From Oscillospiraceae bacterium (lineage in GTDB: Bacteria; Bacillota; Clostridia; Oscillospirales; Acutalibacteraceae), in contig DPOR01000010.1 of the NCBI GenBank assembly GCA_003538135.1, forward strand, positions 23,686 to 87,685: a stretch of 64,000 bases of DNA. Reading direction: 5' to 3'. A program made the translations under genes and the position numbers. Under the pieces are notes generated by a model. It was not told the origin of the DNA. It saw nothing but the letters and a program-made list of their open reading frames with translations, and did not search any database. Positions 16,482-24,449 of this stretch are shown here, one piece after another. How positions within the stretch are numbered: the first letter of the stretch is position 1; every line of letters starts with the position of its first letter.

Positions 16482-16811
16482 ATGAGTAATAAGGTTCATG
16501 TTAAGACCGGTGACGAGGTTGTCGTCATCAACGGCAAGTACCGCGGCAAGAGAGGCAAGGTCCTCCAGGTCAGCCCTTCCGAGGGTAAGGTCATTGTCGA
16601 GGGCGTGAATATCGTCACTAAGCACGTTAAGCCCCGCAAGATGGGTGAGGCCGGCGGCCTCATCAAGGCTGAGAGCGCCCTTTATGCAGACAAGGTTCAG
16701 CTCGTTTGCCCCAAGTGCGGCAGACCCACCAGAACCGGCAGCAAGATCAACGCAAAAGGCAAGAAAGTCCGCACCTGCAAGAAGAGCGACTGCCTTGCAG
16801 AATTCGAATAA
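16482..16811 (+). CDS. rplX: 50S ribosomal protein L24 with C-terminal zinc-ribbon motif
   Basis: The 109-residue protein has the KOW motif VVVINGKYRGKRGKVLQV and VEGVNIVTKHVKPRK. Its tail carries two cysteine pairs, CPKC (76-79) and CKKSDC (99-104), a form seen in many Clostridia and probably binding zinc. L24 is one of the two assembly initiators of the 50S subunit. Confidence 0.96.
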   Translation: MSNKVHVKTGDEVVVINGKYRGKRGKVLQVSPSEGKVIVEGVNIVTKHVKPRKMGEAGGLIKAESALYADKVQLVCPKCGRPTRTGSKINAKGKKVRTCKKSDCLAEFE

Positions 16812-16827
16812 GGGAGGAGCATGACAA

Positions 16828-17370
16828 ATGGCAGCAAGGTTAAAAGAGACCTATAAAAACGAAGTTGCACCTGCTCTTATGAAGAAGTTCGAGTATAAGA
16901 GTGTCATGCAGATCCCGAAGCTTGACAAGATTGTGGTCAACATCGCTTGCGGCGAGGCAAAGGAGAACTCCAAGGTTCTCGATTCTGTCGTCTCCGACCT
17001 CATGCAGATCACCGGTCAGAGACCCGTGATGTGCAGAGCAAAGAAGTCGATCGCTAACTTCAAGCTCCGTGAAGGCATGGTTATCGGTGCCAAAGTTACC
17101 CTCAGGGGAGACAGAATGTATGAGTTCCTTGACAGGTTCTTCAATCTCGCCCTTCCCCGCGTCAGAGACTTCAGAGGTATCAACCCGAACTCTTTCGACG
17201 GCAGAGGCAACTATTCTCTGGGTATCAAGGAACAGCTGATATTCCCCGAGATCGAGTACGATAAGATTGACAAGGTCAGAGGCATGGATATTTGCTTTGT
17301 CACTACAGCTAATACTGATGAAGAGGCACGCGAGCTGCTCACTCTCATGGGCGCTCCGTTCGCAAAATAA
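16828..17370 (+). CDS. rplE: 50S ribosomal protein L5
   Basis: The 180-residue protein has KIVVNIACGEAKENSKVLD, GQRPVMCRAKKSIANFKLR, and the RDFRGINPNSFDGRGNYSLG region, standard for L5. It contacts 5S rRNA and the P-site tRNA. It sits 16 bases after rplX and 12 before the S14 gene. Confidence 0.97.
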   Translation: MAARLKETYKNEVAPALMKKFEYKSVMQIPKLDKIVVNIACGEAKENSKVLDSVVSDLMQITGQRPVMCRAKKSIANFKLREGMVIGAKVTLRGDRMYEFLDRFFNLALPRVRDFRGINPNSFDGRGNYSLGIKEQLIFPEIEYDKIDKVRGMDICFVTTANTDEEARELLTLMGAPFAK

Positions 17371-17382
17371 GGAGGAATTACG

Positions 17383-17568
17383 GTGGCCAAAACATCCATG
17401 AAGGTTAAGCAGGCAAGACCCGCTAAGTATTCTTCAAGGGCTTACAACAGATGTAAGATCTGCGGCAGACCGCACGCCTATCTTCGCAAATACGGAGTAT
17501 GCCGCATCTGCTTCAGAGAGCTGGCTCATGCCGGTCAGATACCCGGCGTCAAGAAGGCCAGCTGGTAA
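17383..17568 (+). CDS. rpsN: 30S ribosomal protein S14 type Z
   Basis: The 61-residue protein starts with GTG after GGAGG. It is the short zinc-binding form: Cys24, Cys27, Cys40 and Cys43 in CKIC and CRIC, with RAYNRCKICGRPHAYLRKYG between. S14 is in the 30S head. The zinc form is normal in Firmicutes; no zinc-free paralogue is in the window. Confidence 0.96.
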   Translation: MAKTSMKVKQARPAKYSSRAYNRCKICGRPHAYLRKYGVCRICFRELAHAGQIPGVKKASW

Positions 17569-17598
17569 AAGAGCAATTGCAAAAGGAGGTTCAACAGT

Positions 17599-17997
17599 AT
17601 GCAAATTACTGATTCCATCGCCGATATGCTCACAAGAATCCGCAATGCGAATTCCGCAAAGCATGATACGGTGAAGATTCCCGCATCCAATATGAAGAAG
17701 GCGATTGCTCAAATTCTTCTTGATGAGGGTTACATCAAGGGATTCAAGGTTGAGGACGACGGCAAGCAGGGCGTCATCGAGATAGCTCTCAAGTACGGCC
17801 CCAACAAGTCACAGGTTATAACCGGTTTGCGCAGAGTTTCCAAGCCCGGTCTGCGTATATATACCAATTGCGAGGATATGCCCAGAGTCATGAAGGGTCT
17901 CGGTATCGCTATCCTCTCAACCAGCAAGGGCATTATGACGGACAAGGATGCTCGCAAGGCCAATGTCGGCGGCGAAGTCCTTGCATTTATCTGGTAA
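17599..17997 (+). CDS. rpsH: 30S ribosomal protein S8
   Basis: The 132-residue protein has DSIADMLTRIRNANSAKHDT at the start and GLGIAILSTSKGIMTDKDAR near the end, the S8 hallmarks. In well-studied bacteria S8 represses the spc operon by binding mRNA near rplE; a matching site was not searched for. AAAGGAGG precedes the ATG. Confidence 0.97.
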   Translation: MQITDSIADMLTRIRNANSAKHDTVKIPASNMKKAIAQILLDEGYIKGFKVEDDGKQGVIEIALKYGPNKSQVITGLRRVSKPGLRIYTNCEDMPRVMKGLGIAILSTSKGIMTDKDARKANVGGEVLAFIW

Positions 17998-18010
17998 GGA
18001 GGTGCTGTAA

Positions 18011-18556
18011 ATGTCACGCATAGGAAACAAACCCATCGCAATCCCCGCAGGGGTTACTGTGCAGGTGGACGGCAGCACTGTCACCGTTAAGGGTGCCAAA
18101 GGCGAGCTTACCAGAACCGTGCACAGCAATATGTCTGTCGAAGTTGACGGCGCAACCGTTCATGTTAAGCGCCCCGACGACACAAAGCTCAATAAGTCCC
18201 TTCACGGCCTTACCCGCACACTCGTCGCCAACATGGTGACCGGCGTCAGCGAGGGCTACAAGAAGGAGCTTGAAGTCAACGGCGTAGGTTACCGTGCCGT
18301 TAAGGAGGGCAAGGACCTTGTCCTCAATATCGGTTTCTCGCATCAGGTCAGAATGACCGAGATTGACGGTATCACCATTGAGGTTCCCGCGCCCAACAAG
18401 ATCATTATCTCCGGTCCCGACAAGCAGAAGGTCGGCCAGTTTGCAGCGGAAGTTCGCGAGAAGCGTCCCCCCGAGCCGTATAAGGGCAAGGGCATCAAGT
18501 ATGTTGATGAGCATATCCGCCGCAAGGAAGGCAAGGCCGGCAAGGGCGGCAAGTAA
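18011..18556 (+). CDS. rplF: 50S ribosomal protein L6
   Basis: The 181-residue protein reads SRIGNKPIAIPAGVTVQVDG, contains KSLHGLTRTLVANMVTGVSEG and ends with the EPYKGKGIKYVDEHIRRKEGK signature. L6 lies near the sarcin-ricin loop and the factor-binding site. Fourteen bases separate it from rpsH, holding AAGGAGG. Confidence 0.97.
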   Translation: MSRIGNKPIAIPAGVTVQVDGSTVTVKGAKGELTRTVHSNMSVEVDGATVHVKRPDDTKLNKSLHGLTRTLVANMVTGVSEGYKKELEVNGVGYRAVKEGKDLVLNIGFSHQVRMTEIDGITIEVPAPNKIIISGPDKQKVGQFAAEVREKRPPEPYKGKGIKYVDEHIRRKEGKAGKGGK

Positions 18557-18580
18557 GTTTAGGTTAAGGAGTGAAAAGTT

Positions 18581-18940
18581 ATGGTTAACAGACCGGACAG
18601 CAAGAAAGCAAGACAGAAGCGCCACACCAGAGTGCGTGCTAAGATCTCCGGAACTGCAGAATGCCCCCGCCTTAATGTATTCCGCTCCCTGCAGCACATC
18701 TATGCTCAGATCATAGACGATGTTTCAGGCAAGACCCTTGTTTCAGCCTCTACTGTTGAGAAGGATTTTGAGGATTACGGCGGAAATAAATCCGCAGCCC
18801 GCAAGGTGGGCATCACACTGGCAAAGAGAGCAGCCGAAAAGGGAATAACCGATGTTGTTTTCGACCGCGGCGGCTACGTTTATCACGGCCGTGTTCAGGA
18901 ACTGGCCGAAGGCGCCCGTGAGGGCGGCCTCAACTTCTAA
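18581..18940 (+). CDS. rplR: 50S ribosomal protein L18
   Basis: The 119-residue protein has KKARQKRHTRVRAKISGTAE, RLNVFRSLQHIYAQIIDD and VVFDRGGYVYHGRVQELAEG, the normal L18 pattern. L18 binds 5S rRNA together with L5. Confidence 0.97.
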   Translation: MVNRPDSKKARQKRHTRVRAKISGTAECPRLNVFRSLQHIYAQIIDDVSGKTLVSASTVEKDFEDYGGNKSAARKVGITLAKRAAEKGITDVVFDRGGYVYHGRVQELAEGAREGGLNF

Positions 18941-18957
18941 GGAAAGGGAGGATACTT

Positions 18958-19458
18958 TTGGCTAAGATTGATGCATCGGCATATGAACTCACAGAAAGAG
19001 TTGTCACTATCAACCGCGTATCGAAAACCGTTAAGGGCGGCCGTATATTCAAGTTTGCCGCTCTCGTAGTCGTCGGTGACGGCAACGGAATCGTCGGCTT
19101 CGGTCTCGGCAAGTCCGGCGAAGTTCCGGACGCCATCCGCAAGGGTATCGAAGATGCGAAGAAGAACCTGATGAAGGTTTCACTTAAGGGAACGACCATT
19201 CCCCACGAGGTTATAGGTAAGTTCGGCGCAGGCGTTGTCCTGCTCAAGCCCGCCGCACCCGGTACCGGCGTTATCGCCGGCGGTCCTGTCCGTGCAGTCG
19301 TCGAGACTGTCGGCATCAGAGACATCCGTGCTAAGGCTCTCAGATCCAACAACCCCTGTAACGTCGTCAGAGCAACACTTGACGGTCTTGCACAGCTTCG
19401 CAACGTCGATGAAGTTGCGGCTATAAGAGGCAAGTCGGAAAAAGAAATTTTAGGTTAA
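18958..19458 (+). CDS. rpsE: 30S ribosomal protein S5
   Basis: The 166-residue protein starts with TTG, supported by AAAGGGAGG at about 18943. It has ERVVTINRVSKTVKGGRIFK, GIVGFGLGKSGEVPDAIRKG and KALRSNNPCNVVRATLDGL. S5 takes part in decoding fidelity and mRNA unwinding. The rare start may tune expression against its neighbours. Confidence 0.97.
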   Translation: MAKIDASAYELTERVVTINRVSKTVKGGRIFKFAALVVVGDGNGIVGFGLGKSGEVPDAIRKGIEDAKKNLMKVSLKGTTIPHEVIGKFGAGVVLLKPAAPGTGVIAGGPVRAVVETVGIRDIRAKALRSNNPCNVVRATLDGLAQLRNVDEVAAIRGKSEKEILG

Positions 19459-19473
19459 GGAGGGTGGACAACA

Positions 19474-19671
19474 ATGGCAGATATTAACGTAAAGCTCGTC
19501 AAGAGCCTTATCGGAAGTACGAAACCTCAGATTGCCACCGCCTATGCACTCGGTCTCCACAAGATCGGCGACGTTTCAGTTCAGCCTGACAACGCTGCCA
19601 CTCGCGGCAAGATAAGAAAGCTTGCCCACCTTGTCGAGACGAGCGAAGTCGAGCAAGGAGGTGCTGAATGA
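19474..19671 (+). CDS. rpmD: 50S ribosomal protein L30
   Basis: The 65-residue protein has VKLVKSLIGSTKPQIATAYA and IRKLAHLVETSEVE, typical of bacterial L30. Its stop overlaps the rplO start (ATGA), implying coupling. Confidence 0.95.
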   Translation: MADINVKLVKSLIGSTKPQIATAYALGLHKIGDVSVQPDNAATRGKIRKLAHLVETSEVEQGGAE

Positions 19672-20114
19672 TGAAATTGCATGAGCTTTCACCTGCACCC
19701 GGTTCTGTCAAAGAGCGTAAGCGTATAGGCAGAGGCGCTGCTTCCGGCCAGGGTAAGACCGCCGGTAAGGGTCATAAAGGCCAGAAGGCAAGAAGCGGAA
19801 GCAACGCGCATATCGGTTTCGAAGGCGGCCAGATGCCCCTTCAGAGAAGAATACCCAAAAGAGGTTTTGTCAACATTTTTGCGAAAGAGATCGCAACTGT
19901 TAACGTGGCAGCCATCAACGACAAGTTCGATGACGGCGCTACCGTAACTATAGAAGCCCTCGTCGAGTCCGGTCTTGTAAAAAAGACTCTCGACGGCGTC
20001 AAAGTCTTAGGACAGGGCGAACTTACGAAGAAGCTAACAGTTCAGGCTAATGCTTTTTCTGCTTCCGCCAAGGCTAAGATTGAGGCTGCGGGCGGAAAGG
20101 CAGAGGTAATCTAA
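19668..20114 (+). CDS. rplO: 50S ribosomal protein L15
   Basis: The 148-residue protein has MKLHELSPAPGSVKERKRIG, the glycine-rich GRGAASGQGKTAGKGHKGQK and FEGGQMPLQRRIPKRGF. Two adjacent ATG codons (19668 and 19671) could start it; AAGGAGGTGCTGA fits either. One base separates it from secY. Confidence 0.96.
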   Translation: MMKLHELSPAPGSVKERKRIGRGAASGQGKTAGKGHKGQKARSGSNAHIGFEGGQMPLQRRIPKRGFVNIFAKEIATVNVAAINDKFDDGATVTIEALVESGLVKKTLDGVKVLGQGELTKKLTVQANAFSASAKAKIEAAGGKAEVI

Positions 20115-20115
20115 A

Positions 20116-21480
20116 ATGTTCAAGACTTTTGTCAACGCATGGAAGATTCAGGAGCTCAGAAAGAAGATCCTCTTCACCGCTCTGATAATCCTTATTTTCA
20201 GAATCGGCTCCGCTATTCCTGTTCCGTTCACAAACATTCTCGTTAAGGGCGGCAACCTGGTTCAGGAGGGCAGCACCTTCCTCAACTACCTCATTATGAT
20301 GACCGGTGACGCGTTCAACTACGGTACTCTGTTCGCTCTGTCGATCACCCCGTACATCAACTCGTCGATTATCATGCAGCTCCTCTGCGTCGCTATTCCT
20401 CCCCTGGAGAGACTGGCGAAGGAAGAGGACGGTCAGAAGAAGATTGCTTCCATCACAAGATATGTTACTGTTGTTCTCGGTATCATCCAGAGCGTAGCAT
20501 ACTACTTCTATATCAGAAGCGCCGGCTACCTTTCAACGGCTGCTGACGGCTCTGCCTACACGGGCTTTGCAATGGTCTTCCAGGCCATCGTCATCATCCT
20601 CTGCTTTACGGCAGGTACCGCGCTTATCATGTGGCTCGGTGAGCAGATCAACGATAAGGGCATCGGCAACGGTATCTCGATAATCCTTTTCGCGGGTATC
20701 GTTTCGAGAATCCCCTCGCTCATCACCCAGCTCTTCGGCGGCACGGGCACCGGCAGCTACTGGTCAAGAGGCGGCGTCTACTACTTCCTCTCACCCTTTG
20801 TCTGCGTCATCCTTGTTCTGATGATAGCATTCATCGTGTGGATGGACAATGCAGAGAGACGCATTCCTGTCCAGTATGCCAAGCGCGTCGTCGGACGCAA
20901 GATGTACGGCGGCCAGAACACCCATATTCCGATAAAGGTCAATATGTCCGGTGTTATGCCCGTCATCTTCGCAGGCTCGATTCTTTCCATCCCGCCCACC
21001 ATCCAGATGTTCATTCCGGCCGCAAAGCTTTCGGCCAGCAAGTTCTGGACCGGTTTCTTCAACGTGTTCTCCTCGACTCACTGGGCTTACGGCATTATCT
21101 ACTTCATACTGATAATCGCTTTCGCCTACTTCTATTCGAGCATCCAGTACAATCCTATTGAGATGTCGCAGAACATCGCCAAGAACGGCGGTATGATTCC
21201 CGGTATCCGTACCGGCAGACCCACATCGGACTACATCGCAAGGATCATTTCGAGAATCACACTTCTCGGAGCTCTCCTTCTGAGTGTCGTCGCTATCTTC
21301 CCGATCCTGTTCTCGCAGATCACCACGCTCATCCTTTCAAAGGCAACGAGCTACGCTGACGGCATGAACATTTCGCTCGGCGGTACGTCGATAATAATTC
21401 TTGTCGGTGTTGCTCTTGAAACTGTTAAGCAGCTCGAGAGCCAGATGATGATGCGTCACTATAAGGGCTTCCTTGATTAA
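20116..21480 (+). CDS. secY: Preprotein translocase channel subunit SecY
   Basis: The 454-residue protein has about ten membrane helices. Recognised parts are KILFTALIILIFRIGSAIPV, the plug-side ITPYINSSIIMQLL, GEQINDKGIGNGISIILFAG, RRIPVQYAKRVVGRKMYGGQ and NPIEMSQNIAKNGGMIPGIR. SecY forms the channel of the SecYEG translocon in the inner membrane. It lies one base after rplO, in the usual place. Unusually, map follows directly and adk is absent from the expected position. Confidence 0.97.
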   Translation: MFKTFVNAWKIQELRKKILFTALIILIFRIGSAIPVPFTNILVKGGNLVQEGSTFLNYLIMMTGDAFNYGTLFALSITPYINSSIIMQLLCVAIPPLERLAKEEDGQKKIASITRYVTVVLGIIQSVAYYFYIRSAGYLSTAADGSAYTGFAMVFQAIVIILCFTAGTALIMWLGEQINDKGIGNGISIILFAGIVSRIPSLITQLFGGTGTGSYWSRGGVYYFLSPFVCVILVLMIAFIVWMDNAERRIPVQYAKRVVGRKMYGGQNTHIPIKVNMSGVMPVIFAGSILSIPPTIQMFIPAAKLSASKFWTGFFNVFSSTHWAYGIIYFILIIAFAYFYSSIQYNPIEMSQNIAKNGGMIPGIRTGRPTSDYIARIISRITLLGALLLSVVAIFPILFSQITTLILSKATSYADGMNISLGGTSIIILVGVALETVKQLESQMMMRHYKGFLD

Positions 21481-21516
21481 GCCCCGCCGCAACTAACGGC
21501 AAAACGGAGGATAAGC

Positions 21517-22266
21517 ATGATAGTGCTCAAAACAAGTCACGAACTCTCGCTGATGAGAGAGGCTTGCAGGATATCTGCGGGAGCATTAAAAGTGGCGGGC
21601 GAGGCTGTCGAGCCGGGCGTTACCACCGCTCAGATCGATAAGATCGCACACGAATATATTCTCAAAGCAGGGGCCACGCCTACGTTCCTTAATTATAACG
21701 GGTTCCCCGCTACCGCATGCATTTCCATAAACGATGAGATCATTCACGGAATACCCAGCCACAGACGTATTATCAAAAGCGGCGATATAGTCAGCATTGA
21801 CCTCGGCGCTTCGATAAACGGCTATACCGGCGACAACGCTGCCACTTTCGCCTGCGGGGACATTTCCCCCGAGGCGAAGCGGCTGTGCGACGTGACCAGA
21901 GAGAGCCTCTATGAAGGCATCAGTAAGGCTGTTGCAGGCGGCAGACTCGGCGATATAGGCTTCGCTATTGCGAGCTACTGCGAGGAGCGCGGCTTCTCCG
22001 TCGTTCGCGAATACACGGGCCACGGCGTGGGTGCTAATCTCCATGAGGATCCCAGCGTACCGAATTTCGGCACGCCAGGAAGAGGCGTTCGCCTGCTGCC
22101 CGGCATGACTATTGCCATCGAACCGATGATAAATCAGGGCTCTGCGGCCATCCGTACTCAACCCGACGGGTGGACGGTCAGAACCAAAGACGGCAAACTC
22201 TCGGCTCATTTCGAACACACCGTCGCCATAACGGCTGACGGGCCGAAGATAATGACTCAGCTTTAA
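21517..22266 (+). CDS. map: Methionine aminopeptidase type I
   Basis: The 249-residue enzyme removes the initiator methionine from new proteins. The metal ligands are visible: Asp in SIDLGASINGYTGDNAATF (two), His in YTGHGVGANLHEDPSVPN, Glu in TIAIEPMINQG and the last Glu in HFEHTVAIT. The substrate His is in EIIHGIPSHR. It is at normal length for type Ia and follows secY in the operon with AAACGGAGG before the ATG. Confidence 0.96.
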   Translation: MIVLKTSHELSLMREACRISAGALKVAGEAVEPGVTTAQIDKIAHEYILKAGATPTFLNYNGFPATACISINDEIIHGIPSHRRIIKSGDIVSIDLGASINGYTGDNAATFACGDISPEAKRLCDVTRESLYEGISKAVAGGRLGDIGFAIASYCEERGFSVVREYTGHGVGANLHEDPSVPNFGTPGRGVRLLPGMTIAIEPMINQGSAAIRTQPDGWTVRTKDGKLSAHFEHTVAITADGPKIMTQL

Positions 22267-22277
22267 GCGGAGGATTA

Positions 22278-22535
22278 ATGATGAGCTTTCAACGAGGCTG
22301 CGTCGTCAGATCGACGGCCGGACGCGATAAGGGCAGACTGCTTGCAGTCACAGCCGTTACGTCAAACGGTGTCGAGGTCTGCGACGGTAAGGAGCGAAAG
22401 CTCCTCAGACCCAAAATCAAAAATCCCAAGCATCTCGAGCCGACCTCGCTGCGTGTAACGCAGGAGGAGCTGGCGTTTGACAGCCGTCTGCGCCGCGCGC
22501 TCAGAAGGCTCGAGGATGAGACTGCATCATTGTAG
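22278..22535 (+). CDS. KOW-domain RNA-binding protein, L14e/L27e-like
   Basis: The 85-residue protein has an N-terminal KOW strand-loop, RGCVVRSTAGRDKGRLLAVTAV, then ERKLLRPKIKNPKHLEP and an acidic-basic helix at the end. Such small KOW proteins are found in Clostridia and some Bacilli between map and infA and are presumed to bind ribosomal RNA. No catalytic residues are seen. Start may be 22278 or the next ATG at 22281, both behind GCGGAGG. Function is not established. Confidence 0.85.
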   Translation: MMSFQRGCVVRSTAGRDKGRLLAVTAVTSNGVEVCDGKERKLLRPKIKNPKHLEPTSLRVTQEELAFDSRLRRALRRLEDETASL

Positions 22536-22547
22536 GGAGGTCAGTAT

Positions 22548-22766
22548 ATGTCAAAGCAGGATATGATCGAGATTGAAGGTACGGTAGTAGAGGCCCTGCC
22601 CAACGCGACCTTTACGGTCGAGCTGGAAAACGGCCACCAGATATTGGCTCATATCTCCGGTAAGCTCAGGATGAACTACATCCGCATTCTTCCGGGAGAT
22701 AAGGTCACGGTCGAAATGTCGCCATACGACCTGACGAAGGGCCGCATAACATGGCGTTCCAAGTAA
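22548..22766 (+). CDS. infA: Translation initiation factor IF-1
   Basis: The 72-residue S1-like protein has MIEIEGTVVEALPNATFTVE, HQILAHISGKLRMNYIRILP and MSPYDLTKGRITWRSK, the full IF-1 signature. It occupies the A site during initiation. It lies between the KOW gene and rpmJ with AGGGAGG before the ATG. Confidence 0.97.
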   Translation: MSKQDMIEIEGTVVEALPNATFTVELENGHQILAHISGKLRMNYIRILPGDKVTVEMSPYDLTKGRITWRSK

Positions 22767-22781
22767 AAGGAGGGTATTCTA

Positions 22782-22895
22782 ATGAAAGTCAGACCTTCTG
22801 TCAAAAAAATGTGTGAAAAGTGTAAGATAATCAAGCGCAAGGGAAAAGTAATGGTCATCTGTGAAAATCCCAAGCACAAGCAGCGTCAGGGCTAA
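22782..22895 (+). CDS. rpmJ: 50S ribosomal protein L36, zinc-binding form
   Basis: A 37-residue protein can be read from the ATG at 22782 to the TAA at 22893-22895: it begins MKVRPSVKKMCEKCKI and ends KHKQRQG. Zinc ligands Cys11, Cys14, Cys27 and His32 are all present, so this is the C+ form. AAAAGGAGGG precedes it. It is the smallest gene of the operon and is in its usual position between infA and rpsM. Confidence 0.96.
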   Translation: MKVRPSVKKMCEKCKIIKRKGKVMVICENPKHKQRQG

Positions 22896-22930
22896 TGACG
22901 CAAACCATTCAATGGAGGTGCAACTGACAA

Positions 22931-23299
22931 ATGGCGCGTATTTCAGGTGTTGACCTGCCTAGAGAGAAAAGAGTCGAGATCGCTCTGACCTATATCTACG
23001 GCATCGGTCGCAAAACCGCAAGCGATATTATCGCCGCAACAGGAGTTAATCCCGATATAAGAGTCAAGGACCTGTCCGAGGATGACGTCTCTAAGCTTCG
23101 TGAGTATATAGATCATCACTGCAAGGTCGAGGGTGACCTTCGCCGTGAGACCGCTTTCGATATCAAGAGACTCGTTGAAATCGGCTGCTACCGCGGTGTC
23201 CGTCATCGCAAGGGCCTGCCGGTAAGAGGTCAGCGTTCGAAGACCAATGCCCGTACACGCAAGGGTCCCAAGAAGACCATTGCTAACAAGAAGAAGTAA
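22931..23299 (+). CDS. rpsM: 30S ribosomal protein S13
   Basis: The 122-residue protein has MARISGVDLPREKRVEIALT, YIYGIGRKTASDIIAATG and the basic tail GLPVRGQRSKTNARTRKGPK, which contacts P-site tRNA. It starts the alpha-operon part (rpsM-rpsK-rpsD-rpoA-rplQ). Confidence 0.97.
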   Translation: MARISGVDLPREKRVEIALTYIYGIGRKTASDIIAATGVNPDIRVKDLSEDDVSKLREYIDHHCKVEGDLRRETAFDIKRLVEIGCYRGVRHRKGLPVRGQRSKTNARTRKGPKKTIANKKK

Positions 23300-23314
23300 T
23301 CAAGGAGGGATAAT

Positions 23315-23722
23315 ATGGCTACCAAAGTTTCCGGCAAAAAAGCAACAGGCACCCGCAAGCGCAGAGAGCGCAAGAACATTGAGCGCGGTGCAGTCCATAT
23401 CCAATCCACCTTTAACAACACCATCGTCACTATAACCGACACTCAGGGCAACGCTGTTTCCTGGGCAAGTGCCGGTGAAATGGGCTTCAGAGGCTCAAGA
23501 AAATCTACTCCCTTTGCTGCTCAGACTGCCGCAGAGACAGCTGCCAAGGCTGCTATGGAGCACGGTATGAAGACGGTTGAGGTTTATGTTAAGGGCCCCG
23601 GAGCCGGCAGAGAAGCTGCTATAAGAGCGCTGCAGACGGCGGGTCTGGAAGTCACCCTTATTAAGGACACGACTCCCATTCCCCACAACGGCTGCCGCCC
23701 GCCCAAGAGAAGGCGCGTGTAA
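23315..23722 (+). CDS. rpsK: 30S ribosomal protein S11
   Basis: The 135-residue protein has GAVHIQSTFNNTIVTITDTQ, SWASAGEMGFRGSRKSTPFA and the C-terminal KDTTPIPHNGCRPPKRRRV. S11 forms the platform near the Shine-Dalgarno helix. A CAAGGAGGG site precedes the ATG. Confidence 0.97.
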   Translation: MATKVSGKKATGTRKRRERKNIERGAVHIQSTFNNTIVTITDTQGNAVSWASAGEMGFRGSRKSTPFAAQTAAETAAKAAMEHGMKTVEVYVKGPGAGREAAIRALQTAGLEVTLIKDTTPIPHNGCRPPKRRRV

Positions 23723-23746
23723 CCAATATTTTAGGAGGTGTAACAC

Positions 23747-24373
23747 ATGGCAAGATATACAGGTGCGGTCTGCAAGATGTGCCGCCGCGAGGGCAAGAAG
23801 CTCTACCTCAAGGGTGAGCGCTGCTACAGCAACAAGTGCGCTTTTGAGCGCCGTTCTTATGCCCCCGGTCAGCACGGCCAGAGCCGCAAAAAGACCTCTG
23901 AATACGGTTTGCAGCTCAGAGCGAAGCAGCAGGCTAAGCGTTACTACGGTATTCAGGAAGGCCAGTTCCACAAGTATTTCCTCATGGCTGAGCGCAAGAA
24001 GGGTGTCACCGGTGAAAACCTTCTTCGTATCTGCGAGAGCAGACTTGACAATGTAGTTTATCTTCTCGGCTGGGCTAACTCCAGAGCCGAAGCAAGACAG
24101 CTCGTTGTTCACGGCCATTATAAAGTAAACGGCAAGAAAGTTGACATCCCGTCATACCTTCTTAAAGCCGGCGATGTTGTTTCGATTAAGGAGAGAAGCA
24201 GAGAGAGCGACAAGATCAAGGCTGTTCTTGAGACTAACGCCGCCCGTCCCGTGCCCGCATGGCTCGAGGCTGACGCCGACAAGCTCACCGCTAAGGTCGT
24301 CGCCCTTCCCGAGAGAGACCAGATCATGGTTCCCGTCGAAGAGCATCTTATCGTCGAGTTGTACTCGAAATAA
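23747..24373 (+). CDS. rpsD: 30S ribosomal protein S4, zinc-binding form
   Basis: The 208-residue protein has the C+ zinc finger (Cys9, Cys12, Cys26, Cys31), RRSYAPGQHGQ and an S4 RNA-binding domain with CESRLDNVVYLLGWANSRAE. S4 nucleates 30S assembly and represses its operon in several bacteria. Its place before rpoA is the arrangement of many Clostridia. A 76-base gap with two short hairpins follows. Confidence 0.97.
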   Translation: MARYTGAVCKMCRREGKKLYLKGERCYSNKCAFERRSYAPGQHGQSRKKTSEYGLQLRAKQQAKRYYGIQEGQFHKYFLMAERKKGVTGENLLRICESRLDNVVYLLGWANSRAEARQLVVHGHYKVNGKKVDIPSYLLKAGDVVSIKERSRESDKIKAVLETNAARPVPAWLEADADKLTAKVVALPERDQIMVPVEEHLIVELYSK

Positions 24374-24449
24374 TGCCGCTTAAACGGCTTGTTTTTGAGC
24401 AATACTCTTTCAGCGGCCTTGCCGCGTTTTATAAAAAGGAGGGTTTTGA
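24374..24449 (+). other. rpsD-rpoA gap with weak terminator-like hairpins
   Basis: GCCG-CTTAAA-CGGC directly follows the rpsD stop and is trailed by TTGTTTTT; a second short GCGGCCTTGCCGC element is trailed by GTTTTAT. Both stems are only four to five pairs, so partial termination or processing that lowers rpoA relative to ribosomal proteins is possible but unproven. Confidence 0.35.
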
